A stretch of DNA of 14,602 nucleotides from Rhodobacterales bacterium UBA5972 (lineage in GTDB: Bacteria > Pseudomonadota > Alphaproteobacteria > Rhodobacterales > Rhodobacteraceae), in NCBI GenBank assembly GCA_002430125.1, contig DJBQ01000146.1, positions 10,110-24,711 on the forward strand, given 5' to 3'. Below the pieces are notes generated by a model, which worked only from the letters and a program-made list of their open reading frames with translations, had not been told where the DNA came from and searched no databases. Made by a program: the position numbers and the translations under genes. Numbering within the stretch: the stretch's first letter is position 1; the number at the start of each line of letters is the position of its first letter. Below are positions 7,120 through 14,602 of this stretch, one piece after another.

Positions 7120-9189
7120 GTGCGCGATCCCCGTTACGATATTCTGTTCCAACCGATGGCTATTGGGCCAGTCACCGCTAAAAACCGGTTCTTTCAGGTG
7201 CCGCATTGCAACGGAGGCGGCTATCGTGACCCCTCGGCGGCGGCGGCGATGCGTGGCATCAAGGCCGAAGGCGGTTGGGGCGTCATTTTCACCGAACAAA
7301 CCGAGATGCACCACACCTCCGAGATCACGCCGTTCATCGAATTGCGCTTGTGGGAAGATCAGGACATCCCTGCGCTGCGCAAGATGTCCGAGCGGATGAA
7401 AAGTCACGGCGGTCTGGCGGGCATTCAGCTGGCTTATTCCGGCATCAATGGCCCAAATCTTTACACCAAAGAAGTCCCCCTGGCACCGACTGCCCTGCCA
7501 ATCCGCACCTTTACCAACGATCCGGTTCAGGCGCGCGCAATGGACAAGACAGATATCAAGAACCTGCGGCGCTGGTTTGTGAATGCGGCTATTCGGTCCA
7601 AGGTTGCGGGCTTTGACCTTATCTGTCTTTACGGCGCACATGGGTTCGGCATCTTTCAACATTTCCTCAGCCGCGCGACAAACCAGCGCTCGGATGAATA
7701 CGGCGGCAGTCTGGAAAACCGCTCGCGCTTTGCCCGCGAGGTTATCAACGATATGCGTGATGCGGTGGGCGATACCATTGGCCTGACGCTTAGGGTCTCG
7801 TTGGATGAAACCATTGGCGAACTGGGGTTTTCCAACGCCGAGCTGCGCGATTTCGTTGAAATGAACCGCGATCTGCCGGATTTGTGGGATCTGGCGCAAG
7901 GCAGCTGGGAGGATTGCTCCGGCCCATCCCGCTTCAAAGAAGAAGCCGCGCAAGAAGCGCTGGTCAAAGGTATCCGCGATCTCAGCGACAAGCCAGTGGT
8001 CGGTGTCGGTCGCTTCACCAGCCCCGATGTGATGGCCAGAATGATCCGCCAGGGCACACTTGATTTCATCGGTTGTGCGCGCCCGTCAATTGCCGACCCG
8101 TTCCTGCCCAAAAAGATCGAAGAGGGCCGGATCGAAGATATTCGCGAATGCATCGGCTGCAATATCTGCATCACCGGCGACATGACCCAGTCGATCAGCC
8201 GTTGCACCCAGAACCCCACGTTTATGGAGGAATGGCGCAAAGGCTGGCACCCCGAAACGATGAACGCGAAAGGCGACAGCCAAAACGTGTTGATCATAGG
8301 CTCAGGCCCGGCAGGATTGGAAGCGGCGCGGGCGTTATCCTTGCGAGGCTATGATGTGGCAATTGCCGAGGCACGCACTGAAATCGGTGGCCGTGTTACG
8401 CGCGAACGACTGTTGCCGGGGCTTTCAGCCTGGGGCCGGGTGGTGGATTATCGGCAATACCAGATATCGCAACGTCCCAACGTTGAAACCTATTTGGACA
8501 GTGACCTGAACGCCGATCAAATTCTCGAATTTGGCTTCCAGAATATCTGCATTGCGACGGGGTCAAAATGGCGGGCCGATGGCGTCTCGCGCCAACATGT
8601 CGTGCCAATGTCGATCAACGCGGCGATGCTTGTCTACACGCCGGATGACATCATGACCGGAAAACTACCAACCGGCAGGGTCGTGGTCTATGACGATGAT
8701 CACTATTACATGGGTGGTGTATTGGCGGAATTGCTGGCGCAAAAGGGCTGTGATGTAACGCTTGTCACCCCGTCGCCTTATGTTTCGGACTGGACCCGCA
8801 ACACGCTTGAACAAGCGGCGATCCATGTTCGTTTGATCGAGGTTGGTGTGAAAATCGTGCTGAACCGGGGTGTTTCCGCCATCCTTGCAGACAGTGTTGA
8901 AACCAACTGCACCTATACTGACCGGCGGGAACAGACGCCGTGTGATGCGGTGGTCATTGTGGCCTCGCGGGTTGGCAATGACGTGGTCTATAACGCATTA
9001 ATGGCACGTCGCCTGGAATGGGCAGATGCCGGTATCCTTTCCGTTAAACTGATCGGGGACGCCAACGCGTCAGGCCCGATCGCTTGGGCCACATATGCCG
9101 GGCACCGCTATGCGCGTGAACTTGATCTGCCCGACATTGGCGATGCCCTGCCCTTCCGGCGTGAAGTGACCGAGTTGGCCTTGGACTAG
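7120..9189 (+). CDS. FMN/4Fe-4S amine dehydrogenase of the trimethylamine dehydrogenase family (substrate uncertain)
   Basis: A 689-residue iron-sulfur flavoprotein. Domains: an old-yellow-enzyme TIM barrel (about 1-340), a 4Fe-4S site with Cys344, 347, 350 and 362 (C-x2-C-x2-C-x11-C), then two dinucleotide-binding folds (VLIIGSGPAGLEAARAL at 390-406; VVVYDDDHYYMGG near 540) and a C-terminal LIGDANASGP segment. Cys30 in QVPHC matches the Cys that carries covalent FMN in trimethylamine dehydrogenase; Tyr171/His174 in YGAH match two of its catalytic triad. The aromatic bowl (Tyr60, Trp264, Trp355) is here Gln60, Trp263, Asp354, as recalled for histamine dehydrogenase and partly for dimethylglycine/stachydrine demethylases (DgcA/StcD). 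So trimethylamine is unlikely; histamine or an N-methylated amino acid is possible. The third triad residue, Asp267, aligns with Cys266. No electron-transfer flavoprotein or DgcB partner gene is adjacent. Confidence 0.85.
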   Translation: MRDPRYDILFQPMAIGPVTAKNRFFQVPHCNGGGYRDPSAAAAMRGIKAEGGWGVIFTEQTEMHHTSEITPFIELRLWEDQDIPALRKMSERMKSHGGLAGIQLAYSGINGPNLYTKEVPLAPTALPIRTFTNDPVQARAMDKTDIKNLRRWFVNAAIRSKVAGFDLICLYGAHGFGIFQHFLSRATNQRSDEYGGSLENRSRFAREVINDMRDAVGDTIGLTLRVSLDETIGELGFSNAELRDFVEMNRDLPDLWDLAQGSWEDCSGPSRFKEEAAQEALVKGIRDLSDKPVVGVGRFTSPDVMARMIRQGTLDFIGCARPSIADPFLPKKIEEGRIEDIRECIGCNICITGDMTQSISRCTQNPTFMEEWRKGWHPETMNAKGDSQNVLIIGSGPAGLEAARALSLRGYDVAIAEARTEIGGRVTRERLLPGLSAWGRVVDYRQYQISQRPNVETYLDSDLNADQILEFGFQNICIATGSKWRADGVSRQHVVPMSINAAMLVYTPDDIMTGKLPTGRVVVYDDDHYYMGGVLAELLAQKGCDVTLVTPSPYVSDWTRNTLEQAAIHVRLIEVGVKIVLNRGVSAILADSVETNCTYTDRREQTPCDAVVIVASRVGNDVVYNALMARRLEWADAGILSVKLIGDANASGPIAWATYAGHRYARELDLPDIGDALPFRREVTELALD

Positions 9190-9543
9190 CGCGGGCAAGA
9201 CACAGATCATCCTTGAACCATTGATCCGCAATACGTCGAACGCCGTGTGTCGCAATCAAAAAATACTGAAGCCGTGCTTGGCCTGTACCGATTGCAGCTC
9301 TAAACCTCGTGTTTTCGAATATGGTATACCTTTGGGATTAAGACCGGAGAAGTTCGTCCAAAACATAATAATATTAACAAAGTATACTTGAGTTTTACTG
9401 GGGCAAGGGGCACCAAGATCAGGGGAGCCGTACCGCGCAAGATGCCGGTATTGCCTCGTTATTGCCAAGCTAACAGTCAGCCCGGCTAAAGAATCTGCGA
9501 CTGGCCCAGGGTTGTCTAGCGACTACATTCGCCCCGGACATGA
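9190..9543. other. Tail-to-tail intergenic region without a recognisable gene
   Basis: 354 bases between the convergent stops of the flavoprotein and RND pump genes. Frames on both strands are short and give no recognisable peptides. The middle (about 9300-9395) is clearly more AT-rich than its surroundings and holds two small palindromes, GGTATACC (9323-9330) and AAGTATACTT (9380-9389). I found no convincing Rho-independent terminator for either flanking gene. Confidence 0.5.
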
Positions 9544-12500
9544 TTACGCCTTTTCGGTCGCCGCCAGTTCTGTTGCGAGGCGGATTTCCTCGGCGGCGCG
9601 AGGTTTTGAAAGCCCCGCCAACAGCAGATAAGCAACTGGCGTCAGATAAAGCGTCGACACAGTCGCAAGGCCAAGGCCGCCAACGATCACCCAACCCAAA
9701 GCGCCACGCGCTTCGGCACCGGCACCGGACGACAGGATCAGAGGTACGCCGCCAACGACAGTCGACGTCATGGTCATCATCACGGGGCGCACGCGGATCG
9801 TGGATGCATCCAGAATAGCACTGGCCACATCCTGTCCGGCATCACGCAACTGATTGGCAAATTCAACGATCAGAATGCCGTTCTTGGCCATGATCCCGAT
9901 CAGCATCACCAACCCGATCTGGCTATAGACATTCAAACTAAGACCGGTGAACAACAGCGCAAACACCGCGCAGGCCAGACCGATTGGCACGGTCGCCATC
10001 ACCACGACGGCGGAAACAAAGCTTTCAAACTGTGCCGACAGCACAAGAAAAACCACCAGAATGGCAAAGCCGAACGTCACGAACATGCTGGAGTTGGTCT
10101 GGTCCAAAGTCGCGGCCTCGGCCAAAGGCACAATGCGATTTTCTTCGCTTAGTGTACTAGCAGCCAGCGCGCGCACTGCAACCATCGCATCCCCAAGCGA
10201 CATTTGCGGGGTCAGCGAGGCGGTGATCCCGACCGAGCGGTTCTGCCCCTCGCGGTTCAGTTCAGGGGCGACCGGACGCTCGACCAGATGAACGAAGCTG
10301 GACATCGGCACCATCTGTTTGTCACCGGTCTGCACAAAGATATTTTCCAGATCCCCCGGATCGTTGACCGGCGTCGAGGTCGACAGCATCTGCACGTCAT
10401 AGCTGGTGTCATTGATGAACACCGACCCGATAGTGCTGCCATCCAAAACCGCACGCAGGGCGGCCCCAAGCCCGGTGATATTGATCCCAAGGTCCGAGGC
10501 GCGGGCGCGGTCAATCTCGATAAAAATCTGCGGCTGGGTGGTTTCATAGGACAATCTGACCTGCCCCATCGCCGGATTCATTTGCATCTTTTCAACCAGC
10601 GCGTCGGCCGCCTTGGCCAGTTGGTCGTAACTGTTGCCGGTGATCGCAAAACTCAGCCCACGACCAGCCCCGCGAATACGCAACGAATTGGGTTGAATGG
10701 CAAATGCCCGCACACCGATGATCTGGCGCAATTTGGCATTGATATCGCCCACGATTTCCTGTTGCGACCGGGTGCGCTCCTGCCATTTCTCCAACGTAAA
10801 AACCATGAAAGCCCGGTTTTTCGCGCCAAACCCGGTGATCGAAAAAATGTTGGATATCTCGCCACTATCTCGCAGCGACTGCACCATGTCTTCAATTTCC
10901 TGCATTTTGGCGATAGTATATTCCAGCGAAACACCTTGCGGTGCCGTAATGCTGAGAAACGCCAAAGCGCGATCCTCGGGTGGGGTCAGTTCCTGTTTTA
11001 TGCCGCCTGCAACCAGTGCGGCGGTGGCGGCAAACAGGATTGCAACCAGCACGACGACCAACGGAACGGCCAATGCAGCCCGCAGGGTTCTGGCGTAAAG
11101 ACGGATCAGCAGATTACCAAACCATGCCAAAGGGCCGCGCGAATGCGTCACATCATTCGAGCGCAACAAGCGACTGGCCAGCACCGGACACAGGGTCAGG
11201 GCGACCACTGATGACAGCAATACCGCGATCGCCAGCGTGAAGCCGAATTCACGAAACAACCCACCAGCCTGCCCCGGCAGAAAGGACAGGGGTACGAAAA
11301 CCGCGGCCAGCGTCGCGGTTGTGGTCACGACAGCAAAGAACACCTGCTGGGTTCCCAAAACCGCGGCCGCACGCGGGCCCATGCCGTCGGCCCGTCGGCG
11401 CACGATGTTTTCCAAGACAACAATTGCGTCGTCAACCACCATGCCAGTAGCCAACACCAAAGCCAGCAGCGTCAGGATGTTGATCGAAAACCCAACCAGA
11501 TAGATCGCCGCCATTGTCCCGACCAACGCCACCGGCAGGGTCAATGCCGGGATCAGTGTCGCCCGAACATCCCGCAAGAACAGAAAGATCACCGCCACCA
11601 CAATCAGCATGGCCAAACCCAGTGTTTTAACCACTTCGTCAATCGATCCTTGGATGAATGTCGCATCATCCGACGTAACGAAGATGTCGATATCATCTGG
11701 CAAAGTGCGGTTCAGGTCCTCGATCACTTGCCGCACAGCAGCCGAGATTTCCAATGTGTTCGACGTGGCTTGGCGAATGACTCCTATGCCGATGCCAAGC
11801 CGCCCGTTCGCACTCAGGATCGTCCCCGCCGGTGCGGGGCCCAGCGTAACTGTCGCGACATCGCCGATGGTCACATTGTCGGCAATTTTCAACGCTTCAA
11901 AAGCCTCGGCAGAGGCAACTGTCGCCGTGGTGCGCACGTTGATTGCCTGCCGCTCGCCGGCCAGATCGCCGGCAGGCGAGTCAAAGGCCATGTCCGCCAA
12001 AGCCCGGCTCATATCGGCAAGTGTCAGGCCGCGGCTGGCCATTTCAAGCTGGTCGATATCAATCCGGAAGATCGGCGCGCTGTCGCCATAGATCTGCAAA
12101 TCCGCCACGCCATTGATCGAAATAAGCCGGTCCTCGACCCGATCACGCACGATCTGGGTCAGTTCTTGCGGCGAGCGGCCCGACGAAGTCACGGCGATCC
12201 GCATGATCGGATCGGCATTGGCGTCCGCCTTGACGATTTCGGGGGCCGACGCTTCGTCTGGCAGTTGGTTGACGATACGCGACACTGCCGAGCGCACATC
12301 AGTGGCGGCTACGTCAATATCAACGTTTTCCTGAAACTCGACAGTCACGCGGCTGCGGGCATAACGTGAATTTGACGAAATCGTGCGCACCCCGGACACC
12401 CGCCCGACAGCGCCTTCAATCCGCCCGGTCAGCTCCTGATCGACGGTTTCCGGCGAAGCACCGGGGAATGGCGTAGTGATCGTCACCACCGGACGGTCAA

Positions 12501-12651
12501 CATTTGGAAGCTCGCGAATTTCAGCCCCAAACAACCCGGCAATCCCTGCCATCACGATCAGTGAATTCAAGACAATCGCCAGGATTGGACGTCGCACAAA
12601 CAGGGCAGTCCCCGAGGAGAAAGCCCTGTGTTTGGGGATGGGGTCGCTCAT
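9544..12651 (-). CDS. RND-family (HAE1/AcrB-type) multidrug efflux pump, inner-membrane subunit
   Basis: A 1035-residue proton-driven inner-membrane antiporter, full family length. The first membrane helix (about 20-42) is followed by a large periplasmic porter domain, a block of helices (about 340-495), a second periplasmic domain and the last helices (about 855-1015). Proton-relay residues are intact: Asp407 and Asp408 in GMVVDDAIVVLENI (same numbers as AcrB) and Lys923 in GIMAKNGILIVEFAN. The motif PGASPETV near residues 63-70 is typical of HAE1 pumps. The ATG at 12649-12651 has only a weak GGA upstream; it lies 43 bp after the membrane-fusion gene, its presumed partner. No TolC-like gene is in the window, so the outer-membrane channel must come from elsewhere. 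Substrates cannot be told from the sequence. Confidence 0.95.
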   Translation of the reverse strand: MSDPIPKHRAFSSGTALFVRRPILAIVLNSLIVMAGIAGLFGAEIRELPNVDRPVVTITTPFPGASPETVDQELTGRIEGAVGRVSGVRTISSNSRYARSRVTVEFQENVDIDVAATDVRSAVSRIVNQLPDEASAPEIVKADANADPIMRIAVTSSGRSPQELTQIVRDRVEDRLISINGVADLQIYGDSAPIFRIDIDQLEMASRGLTLADMSRALADMAFDSPAGDLAGERQAINVRTTATVASAEAFEALKIADNVTIGDVATVTLGPAPAGTILSANGRLGIGIGVIRQATSNTLEISAAVRQVIEDLNRTLPDDIDIFVTSDDATFIQGSIDEVVKTLGLAMLIVVAVIFLFLRDVRATLIPALTLPVALVGTMAAIYLVGFSINILTLLALVLATGMVVDDAIVVLENIVRRRADGMGPRAAAVLGTQQVFFAVVTTTATLAAVFVPLSFLPGQAGGLFREFGFTLAIAVLLSSVVALTLCPVLASRLLRSNDVTHSRGPLAWFGNLLIRLYARTLRAALAVPLVVVLVAILFAATAALVAGGIKQELTPPEDRALAFLSITAPQGVSLEYTIAKMQEIEDMVQSLRDSGEISNIFSITGFGAKNRAFMVFTLEKWQERTRSQQEIVGDINAKLRQIIGVRAFAIQPNSLRIRGAGRGLSFAITGNSYDQLAKAADALVEKMQMNPAMGQVRLSYETTQPQIFIEIDRARASDLGINITGLGAALRAVLDGSTIGSVFINDTSYDVQMLSTSTPVNDPGDLENIFVQTGDKQMVPMSSFVHLVERPVAPELNREGQNRSVGITASLTPQMSLGDAMVAVRALAASTLSEENRIVPLAEAATLDQTNSSMFVTFGFAILVVFLVLSAQFESFVSAVVVMATVPIGLACAVFALLFTGLSLNVYSQIGLVMLIGIMAKNGILIVEFANQLRDAGQDVASAILDASTIRVRPVMMTMTSTVVGGVPLILSSGAGAEARGALGWVIVGGLGLATVSTLYLTPVAYLLLAGLSKPRAAEEIRLATELAATEKA

Positions 12652-12694
12652 TGCTGGTTTTCCATTACAGGCACGCGCATTGTTTCAACCCCAA

Positions 12695-13870
12695 TCACAG
12701 CTTGGCCGTTGGTAAGGCAGCGCTTTTCGCGGCGGCTTTGCTTTTGACACTGACATCCGTGCCGGGGCGCAGCGATTGCACGCCTTCAATCACCACAAGT
12801 TCACCGGGCTTCAAATCGCCCTCGATCAGAACCTGATCGCTGTTACGCTGCCGGATAATGACCGGCACCCGAGCAGCCTTGTCGTCACGCACAACCCAAA
12901 CAAAAGCCCCCTCGCTGGACCACTGCACCGCCAAAGGATCGGCAGCCAGTAAAGTCGCACCCGGAAAGGATAACGACACCGAAAATGCCATTCCGGCAAG
13001 CAGTTGGTCATTGTCGTTGTTGACCCGGCCCTGCACCCGCAGGGTGCGGCTGGCACGATCGACAATAGTGTCGATGGCAGTAATATCACCTGTAAGTGTC
13101 ACATCACGCAGTCCCAACGGCGAGGCCAGAAACGGCATGCCGACCGACATCTTGCCAATGACCCGCTCGGGCACCCTGAAATCAATGACGATTTCTGAAC
13201 GGTCGGTGATCGTTACCAGCGCCTGCTGAGCGGTGATGCGGTCGCCCACTTCCATGTCCATGATGCCAACCCAGCCCGAAATCGGCGCAATAATGCGCCG
13301 CCGGTCCAGATTGAATTGTGCTTGCCGAAGTTCCAGTTCCGCAGTCCTGAGGGCAAGTTCCGCGTCCTGTGCGCGCACTTCTGTGACTGCGCCGGATTTT
13401 CCCAGCCGTTTTACCCGATCACTATCGTCTTTGGCACCATCAAGCACGATACGGGCGCGTTCAAGCGCGATGGATTCAGCCTCGTCTTCCAGTCGGGCAA
13501 TGACAGTGCCAGCCTCGATATAGATCCCGGCGCGTTCGGCGATTTTAGTGACCAAACCAACCGCTTCGGAACGGACGACCACTGATCGCTGGGCGCGCCC
13601 ATCACCGATGGCCTGAATCTTGTCGGCAATTGCACGTTCAATAAGCTCTGCCACCAGAACTGTGACCGGCCCACTGCTGCGCCGCACGGTTTGCGCTGGC
13701 TTTTCCGAGGCTGGATCAGCGGGATCAATTCCAAGAACCGCAAGCACACCAACGCGGTCAAGCATCGCTTTGGCTGACGGCACATAGGTAATCCAGACAT
13801 AAAGCGTCGCTGCAAGAACTGCGGCACCCAACAGGATTTGTCGCAGAATGGCCATTGAACGGTTCCTCAT
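12695..13870 (-). CDS. RND efflux periplasmic adaptor (membrane fusion protein)
   Basis: A 391-residue HlyD/AcrA-family adaptor that links the RND pump to an outer-membrane channel. An N-terminal hydrophobic anchor (about residues 7-28) is followed by a lipoyl-like half (RSEAVGLVTKIAERAGIYIE), an alpha-helical hairpin around 130-185 (ARIVLDGAKDD to LELRQAQFNL), then the second lipoyl half (RRIIAPISGWVGIMD, about 190-204). Barrel and membrane-proximal domains follow, ending GVQSLRPGTDVSV and a Lys/Ala-rich tail. No lipobox Cys is seen near the N-terminus, so it is probably anchored by the uncleaved helix. The ATG at 13868-13870 has GGAG five bases upstream. It is the first gene of the two-gene efflux operon. 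Confidence 0.93.
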   Translation of the reverse strand: MRNRSMAILRQILLGAAVLAATLYVWITYVPSAKAMLDRVGVLAVLGIDPADPASEKPAQTVRRSSGPVTVLVAELIERAIADKIQAIGDGRAQRSVVVRSEAVGLVTKIAERAGIYIEAGTVIARLEDEAESIALERARIVLDGAKDDSDRVKRLGKSGAVTEVRAQDAELALRTAELELRQAQFNLDRRRIIAPISGWVGIMDMEVGDRITAQQALVTITDRSEIVIDFRVPERVIGKMSVGMPFLASPLGLRDVTLTGDITAIDTIVDRASRTLRVQGRVNNDNDQLLAGMAFSVSLSFPGATLLAADPLAVQWSSEGAFVWVVRDDKAARVPVIIRQRNSDQVLIEGDLKPGELVVIEGVQSLRPGTDVSVKSKAAAKSAALPTAKL

Positions 13871-13908
13871 TAGTACTCCACCATCATGTCAAATAACAGA
13901 TTGCAGCG

Positions 13909-13937
13909 AAAGTCACGCACGACTTTTCAGACTGAAA
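13909..13937. promoter_or_regulatory. Two abutting inverted repeats upstream of the efflux operon, candidate operator
   Basis: AAAGTC-ACGCAC-GACTTT (13909-13926) has perfect 6-bp arms. It shares two bases with TTTCAG-A-CTGAAA (13925-13937), a perfect 6-bp-arm repeat around one base. They lie 39-67 bases before the adaptor start codon, where the promoter is expected. This is typical of TetR/MarR-type local control of RND operons, but no regulator gene is adjacent, so the binding protein is unknown. Confidence 0.4.
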
Positions 13938-13952
13938 TGACTAAAAGCAGGT

Positions 13953-13966
13953 TTGGCGCCAGCCAA
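13953..13966. promoter_or_regulatory. TTGGC-N4-GCCAA inverted repeat upstream of the efflux operon
   Basis: TTGGCGCCAGCCAA has perfect 5-bp arms around a 4-base centre, about 83 bases before the adaptor start. It could be an activator or repressor half of the same control region. Evidence is symmetry and position only. Confidence 0.25.
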
Positions 13967-14022
13967 GGTGTTGCTGAGGACAAAATGCAGCCCGTTTCTT
14001 TGGGTCAAAACCTCAGCCGGGG

Positions 14023-14602
14023 TCATTCGAGTTTTGAAAATGAAGAAGTCAGTTCAACACGCACCGGGAAGGCCGCCATACCGCTGGTTTCCCACGCTTT
14101 CACGTCCTCTTCGTTGTTTAGCACCTCAAGCAGCGAGACTGGATATACCGCCGCAAAAAGCCCTTCTGTCTCGACCTGTACGCGCCTGAGCACACGGGCC
14201 TGATCACGATCACTGCGCAGCTTGTCAAACTGCGTGACCAGGTAAAGCTCGTGCGGGGAGTAGCCGTCTTTAACTGCGATCAGTGTCGATTGCGTGCGGT
14301 CAGGTTTGGCACCTTTTTCCTCGGCCGCGCCAAAGTCAATCAGTGTCAGATTGTCGGCGTCGTCCACCAGTATATTGTCCGGTGAAATATCACGGTGCAA
14401 CACACCACAATCGTGCATGTACCGCACAGCTTCGAATATCTGCCGAATTGCACGTGCAAGGAATTCCGGTTGCAATCGTTCGTTTTGATCTTCCTTTACC
14501 GAAATCAGATCAAGCCCGAGCACATAATCAGGCACCATTTATGTGCTGATATTTTCCTCAAAGACCTTATGAACCGCTACGATATGCTGGTGCTGGTGCT
14601 GG
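14023..14602 (-). pseudogene. Serine/threonine protein kinase, disrupted (in-frame stop, C-lobe missing)
   Basis: On the minus strand the reading frame enters from the window edge with HQHIVAVHKVFEENIST, hits TAA at 14539-14541, and continues with MVPDYVLGLDL. The two halves together read as an uninterrupted Hanks-type kinase hinge, with the stop where a Tyr or similar is expected. Downstream the catalytic loop VLHRDISPDNILV and the metal-binding LIDFGAAEE are intact, as is the activation-loop end DGYSPHEL. After that, the expected C-lobe (Asp-x-Tyr-x-hydrophobic-Gly segment) is absent. It is replaced by about 80 residues of unrecognised sequence to TGA at 14023-14025. The ATG at 14536-14538 could start a 171-residue product, but this would lack the whole ATP-binding N-lobe (beyond the edge). 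Most likely a decaying gene; a sequencing error at the TAA would restore only the N-terminal side. Confidence 0.75.

Noticed and set aside
7105..7953. 282-codon open frame on the minus strand
   Set aside because: It is the antisense shadow of the flavoprotein gene and has no recognisable motif.
10204..11211. 335-codon open frame on the plus strand
   Set aside because: It is antisense to the RND pump gene; its composition mirrors the codon bias of the real gene and it shows no recognisable domain.
14586..14602. Short GCTGGT hexamer repeat at the window edge
   Set aside because: Only about three units, encoding Gln-His pairs in the kinase frame; too short to call a repeat element.
1..14602. 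CRISPR array, tRNA, rRNA, insertion sequence
   Set aside because: No regularly spaced repeats, no cloverleaf or rRNA-like sequence, and no transposase or terminal inverted repeats with target duplications were seen on either strand.

Overview
The window reads as chromosome of an alphaproteobacterium, most likely a marine member of the Roseobacter group (Rhodobacteraceae). This rests on moderately high GC, the protein styles (HAAT-type ABC transporter, HutC-type GntR regulator, trimethylamine-dehydrogenase-like flavoprotein) and Shine-Dalgarno sites of the GGAG type. The genus is inferred; no rRNA or other marker gene is present.

Left part (1-5599, minus strand): a histidine/urocanate catabolic operon, in transcription order hutU (urocanate hydratase), a periplasmic binding protein, then livH, livM, livG and livF (cut by the window edge). 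A strong Rho-independent-type hairpin lies between the binding-protein gene and livH, and the permease/ATPase genes overlap by 1-8 bases. The layout suggests that the branched-chain-amino-acid-family importer serves the Hut pathway by taking up histidine, urocanate or a related imidazole compound. The other hut genes (hutH, hutI, hutG/F) are not in the window.

Centre (5600-9189): a 327-bp divergent control region separates hutU from a plus-strand hutC-like GntR/UTRA repressor. It contains a perfect 16-bp palindrome overlapping a plausible -35 box of hutU, which is a good candidate operator. Downstream of hutC lies the C-terminal remnant of a LysR-type regulator (71 codons, no N-terminal part). 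It is followed by an intact gene for an FMN/4Fe-4S amine dehydrogenase of the trimethylamine dehydrogenase family. The residues of its substrate pocket match histamine dehydrogenase / DgcA-like enzymes rather than trimethylamine dehydrogenase, and a catalytic-triad Asp appears to be replaced by Cys.

Right part (9190-14602): a tail-to-tail gap of about 350 bp with no recognisable gene, then a minus-strand efflux operon of a membrane fusion protein followed by an AcrB/HAE1-type RND pump. No outer-membrane channel gene is present. Upstream of it are several inverted repeats that could be operators. At the edge is a damaged Ser/Thr protein kinase gene with an in-frame TAA and an apparently missing C-lobe.

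Most of the window is ordinary metabolism and transport. The less ordinary points are the hut-linked importer, the operator/promoter arrangement, the unusual active site of the flavoprotein, and the two gene relics.
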